The notes beneath the pieces are model-generated. The model saw only the letters and a program-made list of their open reading frames with translations. It did no database searches and was not told the origin of the DNA. DNA of 64,000 nucleotides from Pleodorina starrii (taxonomy: Eukaryota > Chlorophyta > Chlorophyceae > Chlamydomonadales > Volvocaceae): NCBI GenBank assembly GCA_030267565.1, contig BRXU01000001.1, positions 8,907,001 to 8,971,000 of the forward strand, written 5' to 3'. Positions 25,410-36,798 of the stretch are shown here, one piece after another. Position 1 is the stretch's first letter. Every line of letters begins with the position of its first letter. The position numbers were made by a program, and so were the translations under genes.

Positions 25410-28400
25410 ATGGCAGCTCCCCATCAGCAACAGCAACAACCTATGGTTGATCACAAACGCGAGCCGTGTCCAGACCGCATTTTGAATGACATCGGCGGTG
25501 CGTTCGCGATGGGAGCCGTGGGCGGCGGCATCTGGCACCTGATAAAGGGCACCAAGAACAGCCCTTCCGGATATCGGACACGAGGCGCCATCGAGGTGCG
25601 ATTCTGCGCCAGAGTCGCGCGTAAGCTTCGGTCTTTGCCTCTTTGATCAATCGCCGAAACGAAACCGTGGCCTTCCAGCTGGGTGGTCGCGTATGGCATT
25701 ATAGTTCATGGTTACAGCCATGTCGGATGTGGGTGTTTCTAGCCTTGATTACAACATCTGGGGCGACGCACCTCCCGACCCCTGGGCCCTGGCGCGCACG
25801 TGTACAGCCAGGTGTTCCCCGCGACGAAATCGTCTCAACCAAATCACGGGACGCGACTAGAGACGCGACTAGAAACGCGATTATACCTCCTCCCGCCGCT
25901 TCTCCGCCTCCTCCTGCTCTGAAAAACCCTACCCTACCCTTCATCGAAAGGGCTTCCCTAGTTCCCTGCGCTCCTCCAGGGCCCCTCCCGGGCTCGGTCG
26001 CCGCCCCCCCCTCCCCCCCCCCCTCGTGTGCTCTGCCCCGGAACGACAACGATCCGTCCCCCAATTAACAAAACCCACATCATGAAGAGCAACCGCATCC
26101 ATCACACCTCACGCACTCTTGACACGTTTTCCGCACCGACGGCTCCCGTGTGTGTGTGTGTGACTCCCTGCTCCCTCCCCCTGCCCCCAGGCCGTGCGTC
26201 GGGAGGCCCCCCGGTTGGGCGGCAGCTTCGCCAATTGGGGCCTCACCTTTGCGCTGTTCGACTGCTCCTTGCAGTACGTGCGGAAGAAGGTAACGGTATG
26301 CGGGGCCCCGATCTCGTGATCTGGGACAGGGACTGGGACAGCGCCCGTAAAGAGGCGCACCTGGGGCCCTCTGGCCAGCACCTCACGGTCGGTCGGTCGG
26401 TCAGGCAGGCAGGCGGGCAGCCGGAAAGCCGGGCAGCCAGGCACAGGGTGCCCAATACCCTGCTTGCATGCGCAACACACACGCGATGTGATGCGGCCGC
26501 GAAGGAGCAGCACGGCCCACGGGCCCGAGCCCAGTGCCGTACAGATATACGGCGCGGTGCGTTAGGGGCGCGCGCTCGCTCGACGATCCCTCGCGTTGCG
26601 CGACGGGCGCGGTTACCGGCCGGTTGCCGGTTGCCCTTCGCTTGCTCGCTCGCTCGCTTGCAGGAGGACCCGTGGAATGCCATCGGTGCGGGCGCCTTCA
26701 CGGGGGGCTTCCTGCAGCTCCGTTTCGGTCTGGCCTCGGCGGCCAAGAGCGCCGCGTTCGGGGGCTTCCTGCTGGTGAGGGGGGGGACTGGGGACTGGAG
26801 GGAGGGGGAGCGGAGCGAGAAGGAGGGGGCTAGGGGAGGGATTCGGAGCGAGAAGGAGGGGGCTAGGGGAGGGAAGGGAGCGGACGTGGAGTGGGAGGGG
26901 AAGGGAGGGAGAGGAGTGAGGGAGGGAGGAGGGGGCTACGGGAGGGCGCTAAAGGGGAGGGAGTGGAGGGAGAGGGGGGGACTGGACGGAGGTCCATCCC
27001 GCAAACCGTGAATTTCTTTGGCCCCCAATTGGCCTCCATTGCACGTCCTGGATTCGTCCCTCCCTCCCACGCATCCCTCCCTCCACACTCCTACCCCTCC
27101 CCACTTCCCCACTTCCCCGCTCCCCACCCCCCTCCTCCTCCTCCTCCTCCTCTGCCACCCGCCCAGGCGCTGATTGAGGGTCTAGGTATCGCCCTCACGA
27201 AGCTCACCTCCCCGCCGCCGCCCGGCCTGCCAGCCATGGCGGGACCGGGCGGACCCATGGGTCCAGGGCCCATGGGAGGGCCCATGCCGCCGCCAGGTGC
27301 GTCTCTCACGGTCCCCCGGCCCGAGTACGCTCTCCGCCCCCCGGGGGGTTAGACCGGCTCCGCCCCCCTGTGGGGTTAAAAGTCAAGGAACCCATGGGCT
27401 CTGCATATATCCGTATCATTCGCACTTGCTGGTAGGACAGTGTTTGCAGTTGCTGCAAGGGCGATGCTTGTGGAAGCTTTTGCGGCACACATGGCCACAC
27501 GACGGCCGGCTGCTGGCGGCGGGAATCGGGTTGCTGCAGCTGCTGTTGCTGCTGCCGCTGCTTCTGTTGCTGCCACTGCAGCTGCCGTTGCGGGGAATCG
27601 CGCTGTGGCGGGAATCGCGTTGCTGCCGCAGCTGCTGCTGCCGCTGCAGCTGCTCTTCGTGGTGTGGGTTGAAGCTGACGTGGCTGCTGCTGCCGCTGCT
27701 GCTGCTGCTGCTGCTCCCGCCGTTTCTCCCCCGCAGGCATGCCGGGGACGCCGGGCATGGCCATGCCGCCGCCGGGCCTCGAGCCGGCGGGCGGGGTGGG
27801 CGGCGGCGAGGGGGGCGGCATCGGCGGCTTCTTCTCGTCGCTCTTTGGCGGCGGGGCACCGGCCCCCGCACCCGTCGCGCAGGTACCGTGTGTCGGTGTC
27901 CGGAGGGGAGGGACCGAGCTCTAGCGATGTCTGGGTGCGGCAGGCAGGGCGGCGGGGGCAGGGTGACGGGGGCACGTGGGTGCGCGGGGCGAGTGGGGGA
28001 GAGTTTCGGAGCCAAGGGGAGCTCTACGGCTCGGTGGAGGCGGTGGCGGTGGTGGCTGAGTTGCGCTGCCGTGACCTGCCATGACGTTTGCTGCGACCGT
28101 GCGCATTCCGGTTTGTGTATGTAGTGTTGCGCCGGCGGCGGCGGCGGCGGCGGTGGTGGTGGTGGTGGTGGTGGTGGTGGCGGTGAACTGCGGGTCAGGC
28201 GGCTGGGGGGGCGCGCGAGAGGTCCCTCCCCTCTCGGGCGGAGGGGCGGGAGAGGGGCCGGGGAGAGGTGCCGGAGATTGGGGCGGCAGGAGATGTTGTG
28301 GCTCTCGGGGGGCTGGCGGAGGGAGGGATGCGGGGTGGAGCTGCGTTGGCAGCAGCAGCAGCAGCCCCCCCCACCTGAACCCCCCAACCTACCTCCCCCC

Positions 28401-28548
28401 ACCTGACCTGCCCCACCTGACCTCCTCCGACCCCCCCTACCCCCTCCAGGTCACGGATCTGTCGGAGGACCCCTTCCAGCCGCCGCCTATGCCCAAGGAG
28501 TTTGTGATGCAGTCGGAGGGGGGGGACGGCTCCTTCAAGCAGCACTGA
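25410..28548 (+). CDS. TIM17: Mitochondrial inner-membrane translocase subunit Tim17
   Basis: Channel subunit of the TIM23 presequence translocase in the mitochondrial inner membrane. Exons 25410-25595, 26191-26289, 26664-26774, 27167-27296, 27737-27882, 28450-28548; phases join, giving 256 residues. Diagnostic Tim17 sequence: [75 protein letters not shown]. These cover the four-helix core (about residues 14-150) with its GxxxG packing motifs. Beyond that is a Gly/Pro/Met-rich extension ([23 protein letters not shown]) ending [11 protein letters not shown] and FKQH. Plant Tim17 isoforms also have C-terminal extensions; the content here is alga-specific. Introns 3 and 4 are purine-rich and microsatellite-rich. 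Confidence 0.95.
26775..27000. repeat. Purine-rich tandem repeat in TIM17 intron 3
   Basis: GGAGCGAGAAGGAGGGGG followed by CTAGGGGAGGG is repeated, within nearly uninterrupted G/A sequence on the plus strand. Intronic. Confidence 0.8.
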
Positions 28549-28796
28549 GGGAGACGGGCAGGGAGGGCTGAGGGCTGAGGGCCCGGGAGGAGCCGAACCG
28601 GCACCAGCAGGTCCCAGCAGCAGCAGCAGCAGCAGCAGGCCCCAGCAGCCCCCGGCAGCCATGCCGCGGCCGTCGAGGCCTTCTCAACAGCCTTCGTCTC
28701 AGCGGCGGGCGGATGCGGGCAGTGCAGCGACGGAGGACGGCAGCGGGACCAGCAGCGCGGTGCGAACGTGCGATGCTACACTCGGGCAGCCCAGCC

Positions 28797-28912
28797 TATC
28801 TGAGCTGGACTGAGCTGGACTGAGCTGGGCTGGAGTGAGCTGGACTGAGCTGAACTGGACTGGGCTGGGCTGGACTGGACTGGGCTGGGCTGGGCTGGGC
28901 TGGACTGGGCTT
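28797..28912 (+). repeat. GAGCTGGACT / GGGCTGGACT minisatellite
   Basis: Ten-base and five-base units of the CTGGACTGAG / GGGCT type repeat with variation downstream of TIM17. Confidence 0.8.
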
Positions 28913-30127
28913 TGGGTGCCACGAGAGGGGGAGGGGCGAGCCGGGGGGGGGGGTGGCGGGCGCCGTGGCCCCGGCTGATACCGTATGTTGCTGTGGGGGG
29001 CCATCTACCGCCACCTGTGGTGGGCCACCGACCGACCGGGCCCCCCCCCCCACCCCCCATGCGGTGCATCGGCCCGCGAGGGACCGCAAAGGCCCCCCGC
29101 ACACCCGCAGTGCAGTGCAGTGCAATGCGGTGCGGCCGCGGCAGTGCGGCCGCGGCCACCATAATGCTGGGCGTTGAGAGTCGGGAGAGACGGCGCCCGG
29201 CGGGGGATGTGGGTTGGGTTGGGGTCATGATATCATGAAGAAGAAGAAGAGGATATTGCAGAGTGCGTCTTGAGGGGGGGAAGGGGAGGCGGCGGTGCGT
29301 TGGGCGCCAACGCGGCACGCGGCCAGGGGGGCTGGGGTCGTGGGGTGGGGTAGTAAAAAAGGAGAAGCCGTAGCAATGGGGCAGGGGCGGCACGGGTGTG
29401 TGTGTGCTGCCGTGTCTACTACATCATCCCATGAACCGTGGGTGTGTGTGGGGGCCCTTTCAGGAGGCGACCGAGAGCGAGAGCGGCTTCTGGGTGTCCT
29501 AAGTAGGAGACCCTTTGGTGGAGAAGGTGGGGAAGCGCTGAGCAGCTTGCTGGCAGGTGGCCCGGCACATCCCAAGGTCGACCGGGGTGGGGGACTCGGA
29601 TGGAGGGTTCTGTGGGCGCGCTTGGCGGGGTGGGCCCTGGTTTGGCTTGACCAAACGAAGACGGGGCGGGAGTTCCTCCCCGCGGGTTGAAGGCCCTCTG
29701 GGTTGGTGACCGGCGCGGCAGCGGTAGGGGTAGCGGTAGCGGTAGGGGCGGTGGGGAGGGGGAGGGGGAGGAGCGGGTGCAGCAGCCCTGCGGGCGCAGC
29801 AGGGAGCTGCCAGCCTGCCTGGGGCTACAGATGAGGGAGAGAGAGGGAGAGGGAAAGGGGGGATCCCGAGCTTGCGGGGCTCAGGGGCCGAAGGGGTGGG
29901 GGCCCGACGGGGAGCACGGCGGGTGGGGGCCGGTGGAGGGGAGTGGGTGCAGCGCCGATGATTGCGACGATGGTGTGTGCGGGGGGGGGGGGCTGGGTGC
30001 GGGGTGTTTGAGCCTTTCGGGGTGAGGCGATGGATGGATGACCACCTGAATGGACGACACTTGAGTGTACGTTTGGTTTTGTGCTGGGGAAGGGGAGGGG
30101 GAGGGGCGCTTGTGTGCATTGGGGGGG

Positions 30128-30151
30128 TATCCACGTATAGGCCGGGGCCCG
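30128..30151 (-). repeat. Dispersed CGGCCTATACGTGGATA motif, copy 2
   Basis: Reverse orientation, sharing CGGGCCCCGGCCTATACGTG and the GATA that follows. The same C-rich run adjoins the core. Confidence 0.8.
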
Positions 30152-31571
30152 TGATGGGGTGGGGTACTGGGTTTCTCCTCTCAGGAGACGGGGCCTGGCC
30201 CGGCTCAGAGGCGGTATGGGCGGTTGGGCGCCCCAGCCGCCGCGCAGGGCGGTGATCAGGTGTGCGGCAGGCACGGTGTACGGCAAGCACGGTATACGGC
30301 AGGCACGGCGACCGCGACGATGGCGGTTGGTGCCCTTGTGGGTCGTCCTTTGTGTGAAGCGGCAGGGGTGGCGGTGGTGGTGTGAGGAAAGGCCGCGAAG
30401 CGACGCGTGCTGTGTGCGCTATGCGATATGCTGTGTGCTGTGTGCGGTCTGTTACTCGCGGCACCCTTCCCCCTCCCCCCCGCCGCTGCGTCTCTTGGCA
30501 GCGACGGCGGTGCAGGAACTACCGGTACGCCGTGGCCGGTTCCGCTGTAACATCTGCGGTGCCGGTCCTGTCGGGTCCAACCTGTCAGGCATGTCACAGC
30601 GGTCACCGGCAATCCCTCTCTTTGTAACCACCCGCGTCTGTAAAAGCGGAGCATTCAGCGTCGCGGTGCTGAACCGCGAAGACCTTCGAATCATTTTATC
30701 TTCGGTTTCTGTGGTGTGAACGAGCTGGGAACGGTCCCAGGGGATGACTTGGAATTTTTTTTCTTGCCCCCGGCCCCCCCTTTACACACACAAACAGCAG
30801 GACCGGGGTCTGATGCGCCGGATTACTGGTGCACGGCACGTGACATGCTGTGCGTGCCGCGGCAGAGGGCGGTGTTGAAGACACTGCGCTCAGTCACAGT
30901 CCGGGGGATTTTGGGTGCTTCTCAGGCACACCTCCCTTCGCGGCGACACAGGGTGAGAAGGCCGCCTTCGGGCGTTCAACAGCTTCGAATCCGCCCTGGT
31001 GGTTACGTGGAGGGCTACGTAGGTGAACAGCGCATCAAGAATATTCGGTCAAGAAGCATAGGCCTTTGCGTCAGGAATCATGCAGTTGCTGAGGTATCAT
31101 GCCGCCGTAAATGTTCATGCGACTTACAGCAGGTCGAATTGCTATGCCGTGCCTCGGAACGGTTTGTTTGCAACTCCCTGGGTGAGCCCAAGCCCCCATT
31201 ACGCCTGCCATAATGGTTGCATGGCCGGGTGTTCGATCAATACGCAAAACGACAGCTGACACGATGTCACAGAGCACGCAATGAGCTCCCGAGCCCGGTC
31301 AGGGATGTCCGAAAGTCGAATCGACGCATCCTCAATTTAGCAGCCAAACGCGCACATCATTACGTTCTCGGATGCACCGTTTCGCATGCATAATAGTAGG
31401 ATGCATTCAGAAACGGGGTGCGAGGTTAGAGGTTTTCGGATGCCGTACTATTGGAGGCTTTCGCAACCCCACATAGGCCAGCGCGGCCCCACAGCATGGC
31501 ATCAGTCGTCTATCGCCCTCTGCAATTTACCAACTTCTCAAAGTTTGTTTACATTTTCCATACGATTGAAA

Positions 31572-33975
31572 ATGTTTGCCCTGGGCCAGCGCCAGACTGT
31601 GTCATGCAAGGCTGCTTGCAGCTGCGGCAGCTGCCGTATGGGCAAGATGGCTGCTCCGATGCCTGCTGCTCCTGTCCGTGCGTCTAACGGCGTCAGGAGC
31701 TGCAAGTTCAGCAGGGCTGGCGTGGCGCCAGTTCGCGCGCAGGCATCTGCGGTGACCGCGGTCGCGCCTGCCGCTCCTGTGGCGACAACCCCAGCTGCCG
31801 TGCCGAAGCGTTCCTTCAACCAGCGCCATGCCGAGATGATTCGGTAAGCGATTCGGGCTGATACCCATTTGGGTCGTCAATTTGCACGCACAATCGCATT
31901 TGTGCCACTTGTACCTCGCACGCCACCTTCAACTAATGATCCTCACATTCCTCCTACCCATGTAGGTACTTCCCGTCTGCCATGGGCGTTGATGACTTCA
32001 TGGGCCGTGTTGAGGTAAGCAATGTTATCGAACAGGACGGTGCAGCAATTTTGCTTCCTCCGATAGCTTTTTGGTGCTGAACCCCAAGCCCTGTCCACTT
32101 CACAGGTCGCCCTGGCTGGCTTCGGCTTCACTGGCGATAACTCTATTGGTGAGTCATGTTCTGGGGAACTTGCCGTACCTAACCTCGACGTCCCTAGTCC
32201 CGACCCCGATACCTTGTCCCACACGTGGCCTCACTCCCATTGTCCAAGTCTCCTTAAGTCCGACCGCCCGTTCCGCTGTGTAGACCGCGTCTTTGCATAA
32301 CTCGTCCCTCCCCCCCGCCACCCGCTGTCCACCCCTGCAGCCATGACCAACCTGTGCCGTGATGAGGTGACTCAGGTCCTCAAGGACAAGATCGAGGCCA
32401 TCTTCGGCTCCTCCTTCAACACCAACGGCCTGGGTGGCGTGCTGACCTGCGGTGTCACCGGCATGAAGGCCGGCCTCAGCCACTCGCCCGTCTGCAACGT
32501 GAGTGAAGAACCACAGCCCCTCAATCCTCTCCAGCGTGCTGCCCCGCAATGGACTCATGTCATCCACTCGTGCGCTTGCGCTTGCGGTTGCGGTTGCGTG
32601 GCTCACCAGCGGAGCGACACGGACCACTCGCGAGGCACGCGAAAGGGAATAGCGGCCGCCACGAGTGCGTGTGCGCGTGCAGACTGCGTCACACCACCGT
32701 CCCCGCCCGCCGTCCGCCCATCAGTCACTCGCCTTTCCCGCCCGCCCAGCCCGTCACGACGTCAACGCCCCGCACGTCGTTCCTACGCATCCTCCCACAT
32801 CCTCTCCCCATTCCCACGGCGCCACATAACAACCCCAACTCCCAACCCTCCGGGTTTTCGCGCACCACAGGGCGGCCGCGAGCGCTACGTCTTCTTCGCC
32901 TTCCCCCACATCGCCATCAACAGCGAGGGCGAGATGGGCGCCCTGTCCCGCCCCGGCCGCCCCAAGCAGAGCTGCGCCTGCGGTGCGCTGCTGGCCATCC
33001 TCAACGCCTTCAAGACGGACGGCGTGGAGAAGTCCTGCAAGGTGCCCGGCGTGCACGACCCGCTCGACCCCGAGCTCACCATCCTGCAGCAGCGCCTGGC
33101 GCGCCGCGTGCGCTACGAGAAGCTGGACGTCAAGACGCTGGACCTGCCGGGCCTGACCCAGGTGGGTGGGCGGACCGGGGGGCGCGCTAGGGTGTGGGTG
33201 TGCGTGTGAGCGTGTGTGCTGCAGGGTTGTGCGGGCAGAGGCTGGGGAAGGGCGAGGGGTGGGGCGGTGGGGGCTGAGAGGGTTGTCGGCATGCAGAGGA
33301 ATCGGGAATTACACACGTGGTGCACCCGCCACCACCGTACTCGACCCGTATGGAATTTACTGGATTGCTTATCCGACCCGACTTCTCACTTCACTTCCCT
33401 CTCCACTCCACTCCGCTCTTCAGGTGGCCGAGCGCACCATCACTGACGACCTGGAGTACCTGATCGAGAAGGCTGTGGACCCCGCCATCGCCGACTACGC
33501 CGTCATCACCGGCGTGCAGATCCACAATTGGGGCAAGGAGCTGTCGGAGAGCGGCGACGCCTCGATCGAGTTTGTGGCGCCCGCCAAGGCCTACACGGTC
33601 GTCAACGGCCTCAAGACCTACATCGACCTGCCGCAGGTGCCGGCCCTGTCCCCGCGCCAGATCCAGACCATGTCGACCCGCTCCCTGAACGGCATCCCCG
33701 CCAAGAACATCCAGCCCGGCGTGCGCGGCTCGGTGATCTCCGAGGTGCCGCTCGAGTACCTGGTCACCAAGCTGGGCGGCAGCCAGCTCATGTCCGACGG
33801 TGCCTCCTACGCGCCGTCGTTCTCCTCCACCGACTCGTTCGAGTGGCCCACCTGGCAGAGCCGCATCCGCCTGGACAACAACCCCAACCGCCTGCTGTCG
33901 GTGGAGCGCGACGCCAACGCGCCGACCATGGACTCGCCCGAGCCGGTCCACCCCTCGTTCGAGTCGCCCAAGTAA
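31572..33975 (+). CDS. LCIB/LCIC: Low-CO2-inducible LCIB/LCIC-family plastid protein
   Basis: Member of the LCIB family, the beta-carbonic-anhydrase-like proteins that form the LCIB-LCIC complex near the pyrenoid and help recapture CO2. Exons 31572-31843, 31966-32014, 32106-32148, 32341-32498, 32871-33161, 33424-33975; phases join, giving 454 residues. The start MFALGQRQTV opens an Ala/Arg/Cys-rich leader of about 75 residues, expected as a plastid transit peptide. Core motifs: KRSFNQRHAEMI, YFPSAMGVDDFMGRVEVALA, FGFTGDNSIAMTNLCRDEV, GGVLTCGVTGMKAGLSHSP, FFAFPHIAINSEGE, CACGALLAIL. Cys158, His187 and Cys211 are my candidates for the family's Cys-His-Cys zinc site. I cannot say which orthologue (LCIB, C, D or E) it is. 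Transcription should rise at low CO2, but I did not verify promoter elements. Upstream in-frame ATGs exist; this one fits the leader. Confidence 0.93.
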
Positions 33976-34118
33976 GCGGGCTGCTGCTGTCGTTTTGCTG
34001 CGGCTGACTCCGGCGACCGGGATTGAGGCAAGCGCCAGCGCGGCCGGAACTCGGCTTTCCGGGGGTCAGGCTGTGGATCCGGCTGCATGGCGAGGCCCCC
34101 CGAGCGAAGGCGCTGGGC

Positions 34119-34123
34119 TGTAA
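34119..34123 (+). terminator. Candidate poly(A) signal TGTAA, LCI gene
   Basis: First TGTAA after the LCI stop codon, 144 bp downstream. Another lies at 34674-34678. Confidence 0.45.
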
Positions 34124-35547
34124 TGGTCAGGCGGGCTGGAGGGAGCGCGCGGAGGCTAGGAGGGGCTATTTTCTTGCTGAGGCTGCTTTTCTTGCGGCTC
34201 CTTTGTTTGGGTGATGTGTGTGTCGAGGGGAATGGGCGATGCCGTCCCTGGAAGGGCGTGCGGGAGGACTCGCGGGGTTCTGGGGTTTCAGAAGAGTGAA
34301 CGGGGATCGGCGACGCCGTCTCTGGATTCTGGTATCTGACGTTGCTATACGGGGAATGTGAGTGAGCTGACATGCGGGGCAGAGACCATGGCAGTTCCTC
34401 TTCATTCTCGTTCTCGAGAGAAGAGTTGCGTGCCGGCGACGATACTGCGTCTGCGTTCTTTTCCCAACGCGAGCAGGAATCTTGATCCGGTCGTCATACA
34501 TAATTGCGTCCTTGGTGGCGCACCGTATTTTAAGACCATGCACAAACACACGTGAACAATCACGGCACGTTGTGCGAGAGAGCGTGTTTTTGCGGCTGGT
34601 GGGCACGCGTGTGGAAAGGTGTTTCGCGCTTGCTGCCGCCGTTGCTGCCGCCGCCGCAGCAGCGTTTTTTTGGTGTAACACCTTCAACAGCGGAAGGCGG
34701 CCCCCACTCCACTTTCAGCTTCTGGAAGGACGAATGCATTTGAGTGGCGAAGCGTGGTTGCTGAAGTGGACAAAATTTTGGTACGTGCGCGCTCTTATCT
34801 CCGTTGCATCGGCGGAGGGGCTGCAATTGTGAGAGATGTAGCATTAGTCAGGTAATTTGGTTCTAGCTGGTGCACAAATCGCATGTACAATGTCGCACGT
34901 TGGCTACTCGCGTCTCGGGCTTGGTTGTCGATGATTTGCAGGAGGGTATGTTGATCGGTTGGCTTCGCTCGTACGCGTTGTACTGGAGTCGTTTGCGAGG
35001 GCAGCTGAGGAGCATGGCCAGGGCATGCAATGGACATGTGCACCCGTATGAACAGCGGCCTGGTTTCACTGTCATTGTAACCGATTGTGTTCAAATTCTT
35101 CACCTGTTGCGTTGCTGCGTGGGGCTCTGCGCCCGCTTCGAAACTGTTCTCGGGTCTGCGCCCAACTTCTTTCGCACCGCACGGGCAGCCGTGGTCTGTC
35201 CAGAGATTCGGCATGCGACACTTGCCCCACGAATAGATACACAATTTTGACGCGCTTTCTTGTTGCCCTGAACGGTTTCGCCTGCGCGTCTTGGGAAAGC
35301 GCTACAACGGGACGTGCACCAGCCATCCCACGCTGCTTGTATGTCGTACGGCGACGGCAGCGTACGGCAACCTGATTCATGTTGGGATCCTGCCACGTTG
35401 TCCTTTGACGTGCGTTACATTCTCTCGACCCTTCCGCGTGGCTAAGGTCTGGAGCCCACTGCAGCAATCACAACAACAACTTCCGGAAAGCCGCACGGCA
35501 ATCCGTACACGACTACGCGACCGCTTTTGACCGCGCAGCCCTAATCC

Positions 35548-35849
35548 CTCCGAACGAGGCAGCAGCTTCGACCCGCAAGCCACACACCCCAAAGCAGACG
35601 CCGCTCTCCCGCATTGGCGCCAGCCGGCCCCCACTCGCTCCCTGCTCCTCTGACACCGCCCGACGACGCCCATAAACCCTTACCCCGGCACTGCCACCGC
35701 CGCCGCCGCTGCTGCTTCGACTGTGGAGGTGTTACTGCCGCTGACGCGTCAACGCGATACGAGCGCCGCACGACGAGTACGGAACCGTCGGCGGGGAGGG
35801 ACTGCTGGGAGCTTCGGGGCTGGGTTAGCAGCCGGCGACCGATTCGTGG
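35548..35849 (+). repeat. Dispersed repeat, copy 1 (about 300 bp)
   Basis: Starts near GAGGCAGCAGCTTCGACCCG and ends near GCCGGCGACCGATTCGTGG. Both ends and interior blocks (CGCTCTCCCGCATTGGC, GCGTCAACGCG, CGAGTACGGAA) recur in the same order and orientation at 43339-43785. No coding capacity recognised. Confidence 0.8.
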
Positions 35850-36798
35850 GTGCTGGCGGCGGGTGGAAAAATATGTACTGAAGCCCTGTCCACTAGCCCT
35901 GTCCAATCCAAGGCCTCAAAAAGCTAGAGGTCCAAACAAACAAACAAACATAAAAACCCTAATGTTAACAACCATGAACCTGTCGAAGACGGCGAATCAG
36001 GACGCCTCGGGGGGCTGGAGCTCTTTGCAGCAACAACCGCAACAACAGCCTAGCATCCACGACAACGCGGCGTGCAACAAAACACCGCCACAACAGCCTG
36101 GGTGGGGATGCCTGCGCTGGCCTACAGAGTACACACACCATTTACGGCATGCACAGACACGCATACACACAGAAACACAAACACCGTTCTTGGAAGAGGT
36201 TTCCTTTCCGCTCCAACTTCCCCGACTCCCTAGGGTCGCACCCTGCAGCGCACAGACACACGACACAGACGCACACAGACGCACGACACAGACACACGCA
36301 CCGCGCCTTCCCAGCAGCCGCACAAGAACATTATTAGCGCTCGGGAGCTGCCGCACCCGTGTGTCCATACCCGCCTACAAAAAACCACATATGCACACAC
36401 AGCCACACACAAACAAACGAACAAACGCTCCCTCGCGCGTATTTGTCCTTGTCTGTTTGGTTTGGTCCGGCGGCGACGCGGTCGCAGCTCCTCGGTAACA
36501 GAATAACAGGTAACTGGGCACTTGACGTACATCGTTTGGTACTGCCGGATCCGGGTTCGCTTACGTCGACTCCGTGCCATCACTGCGGCATCTTCCTTAT
36601 CCCCTCCACCCCACATACAAACGAAACTCACTCCAGGCCGTACGCCCGCAATGCAATGCAATGCAATGTACTACACGGCGCTCGTGTACCCACACGGGCC
36701 GCGCTCCCCCGGTAAGGTAGAGGCACCTCAAGGGGGTGGGGCCCAGAGCGCCAGACACGGACCCACGGGTCGGCCGCCTAACCTCCCCCCGTGCGGCC

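Larger units (their letters stand above)
28549..31571. other. Intergenic stretch between TIM17 and the LCI gene
   Basis: No gene is supported. It starts with the TIM17 3' UTR, then a degenerate GAGCTGGACT-type minisatellite (about 28797-28912), GC-rich low-complexity sequence and a dispersed repeat copy (30128-30151, minus orientation). TGTAA occurs at 30546-30550 and twice more by 30645. GC falls after about 30600, presumably the LCI promoter. Confidence 0.55.
33976..36798. other. Intergenic stretch between the LCI gene and gene B
   Basis: No gene is supported. Contents: LCI 3' UTR, a comparatively AT-rich zone (34300-35500), one copy of a roughly 300-bp dispersed repeat (35548-35849), CA-rich sequence (36120-36420), and the inner edge of the inverted duplication (from about 36680). 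An open frame of 294 codons at 35614-36498 is low complexity and spans the repeat. Confidence 0.55.

Noticed and set aside
35614..36498. 294-codon plus-strand frame downstream of the LCI gene
   Set aside because: Spans a dispersed repeat and CA-rich sequence; His/Thr/Gln-rich without any recognisable motif.
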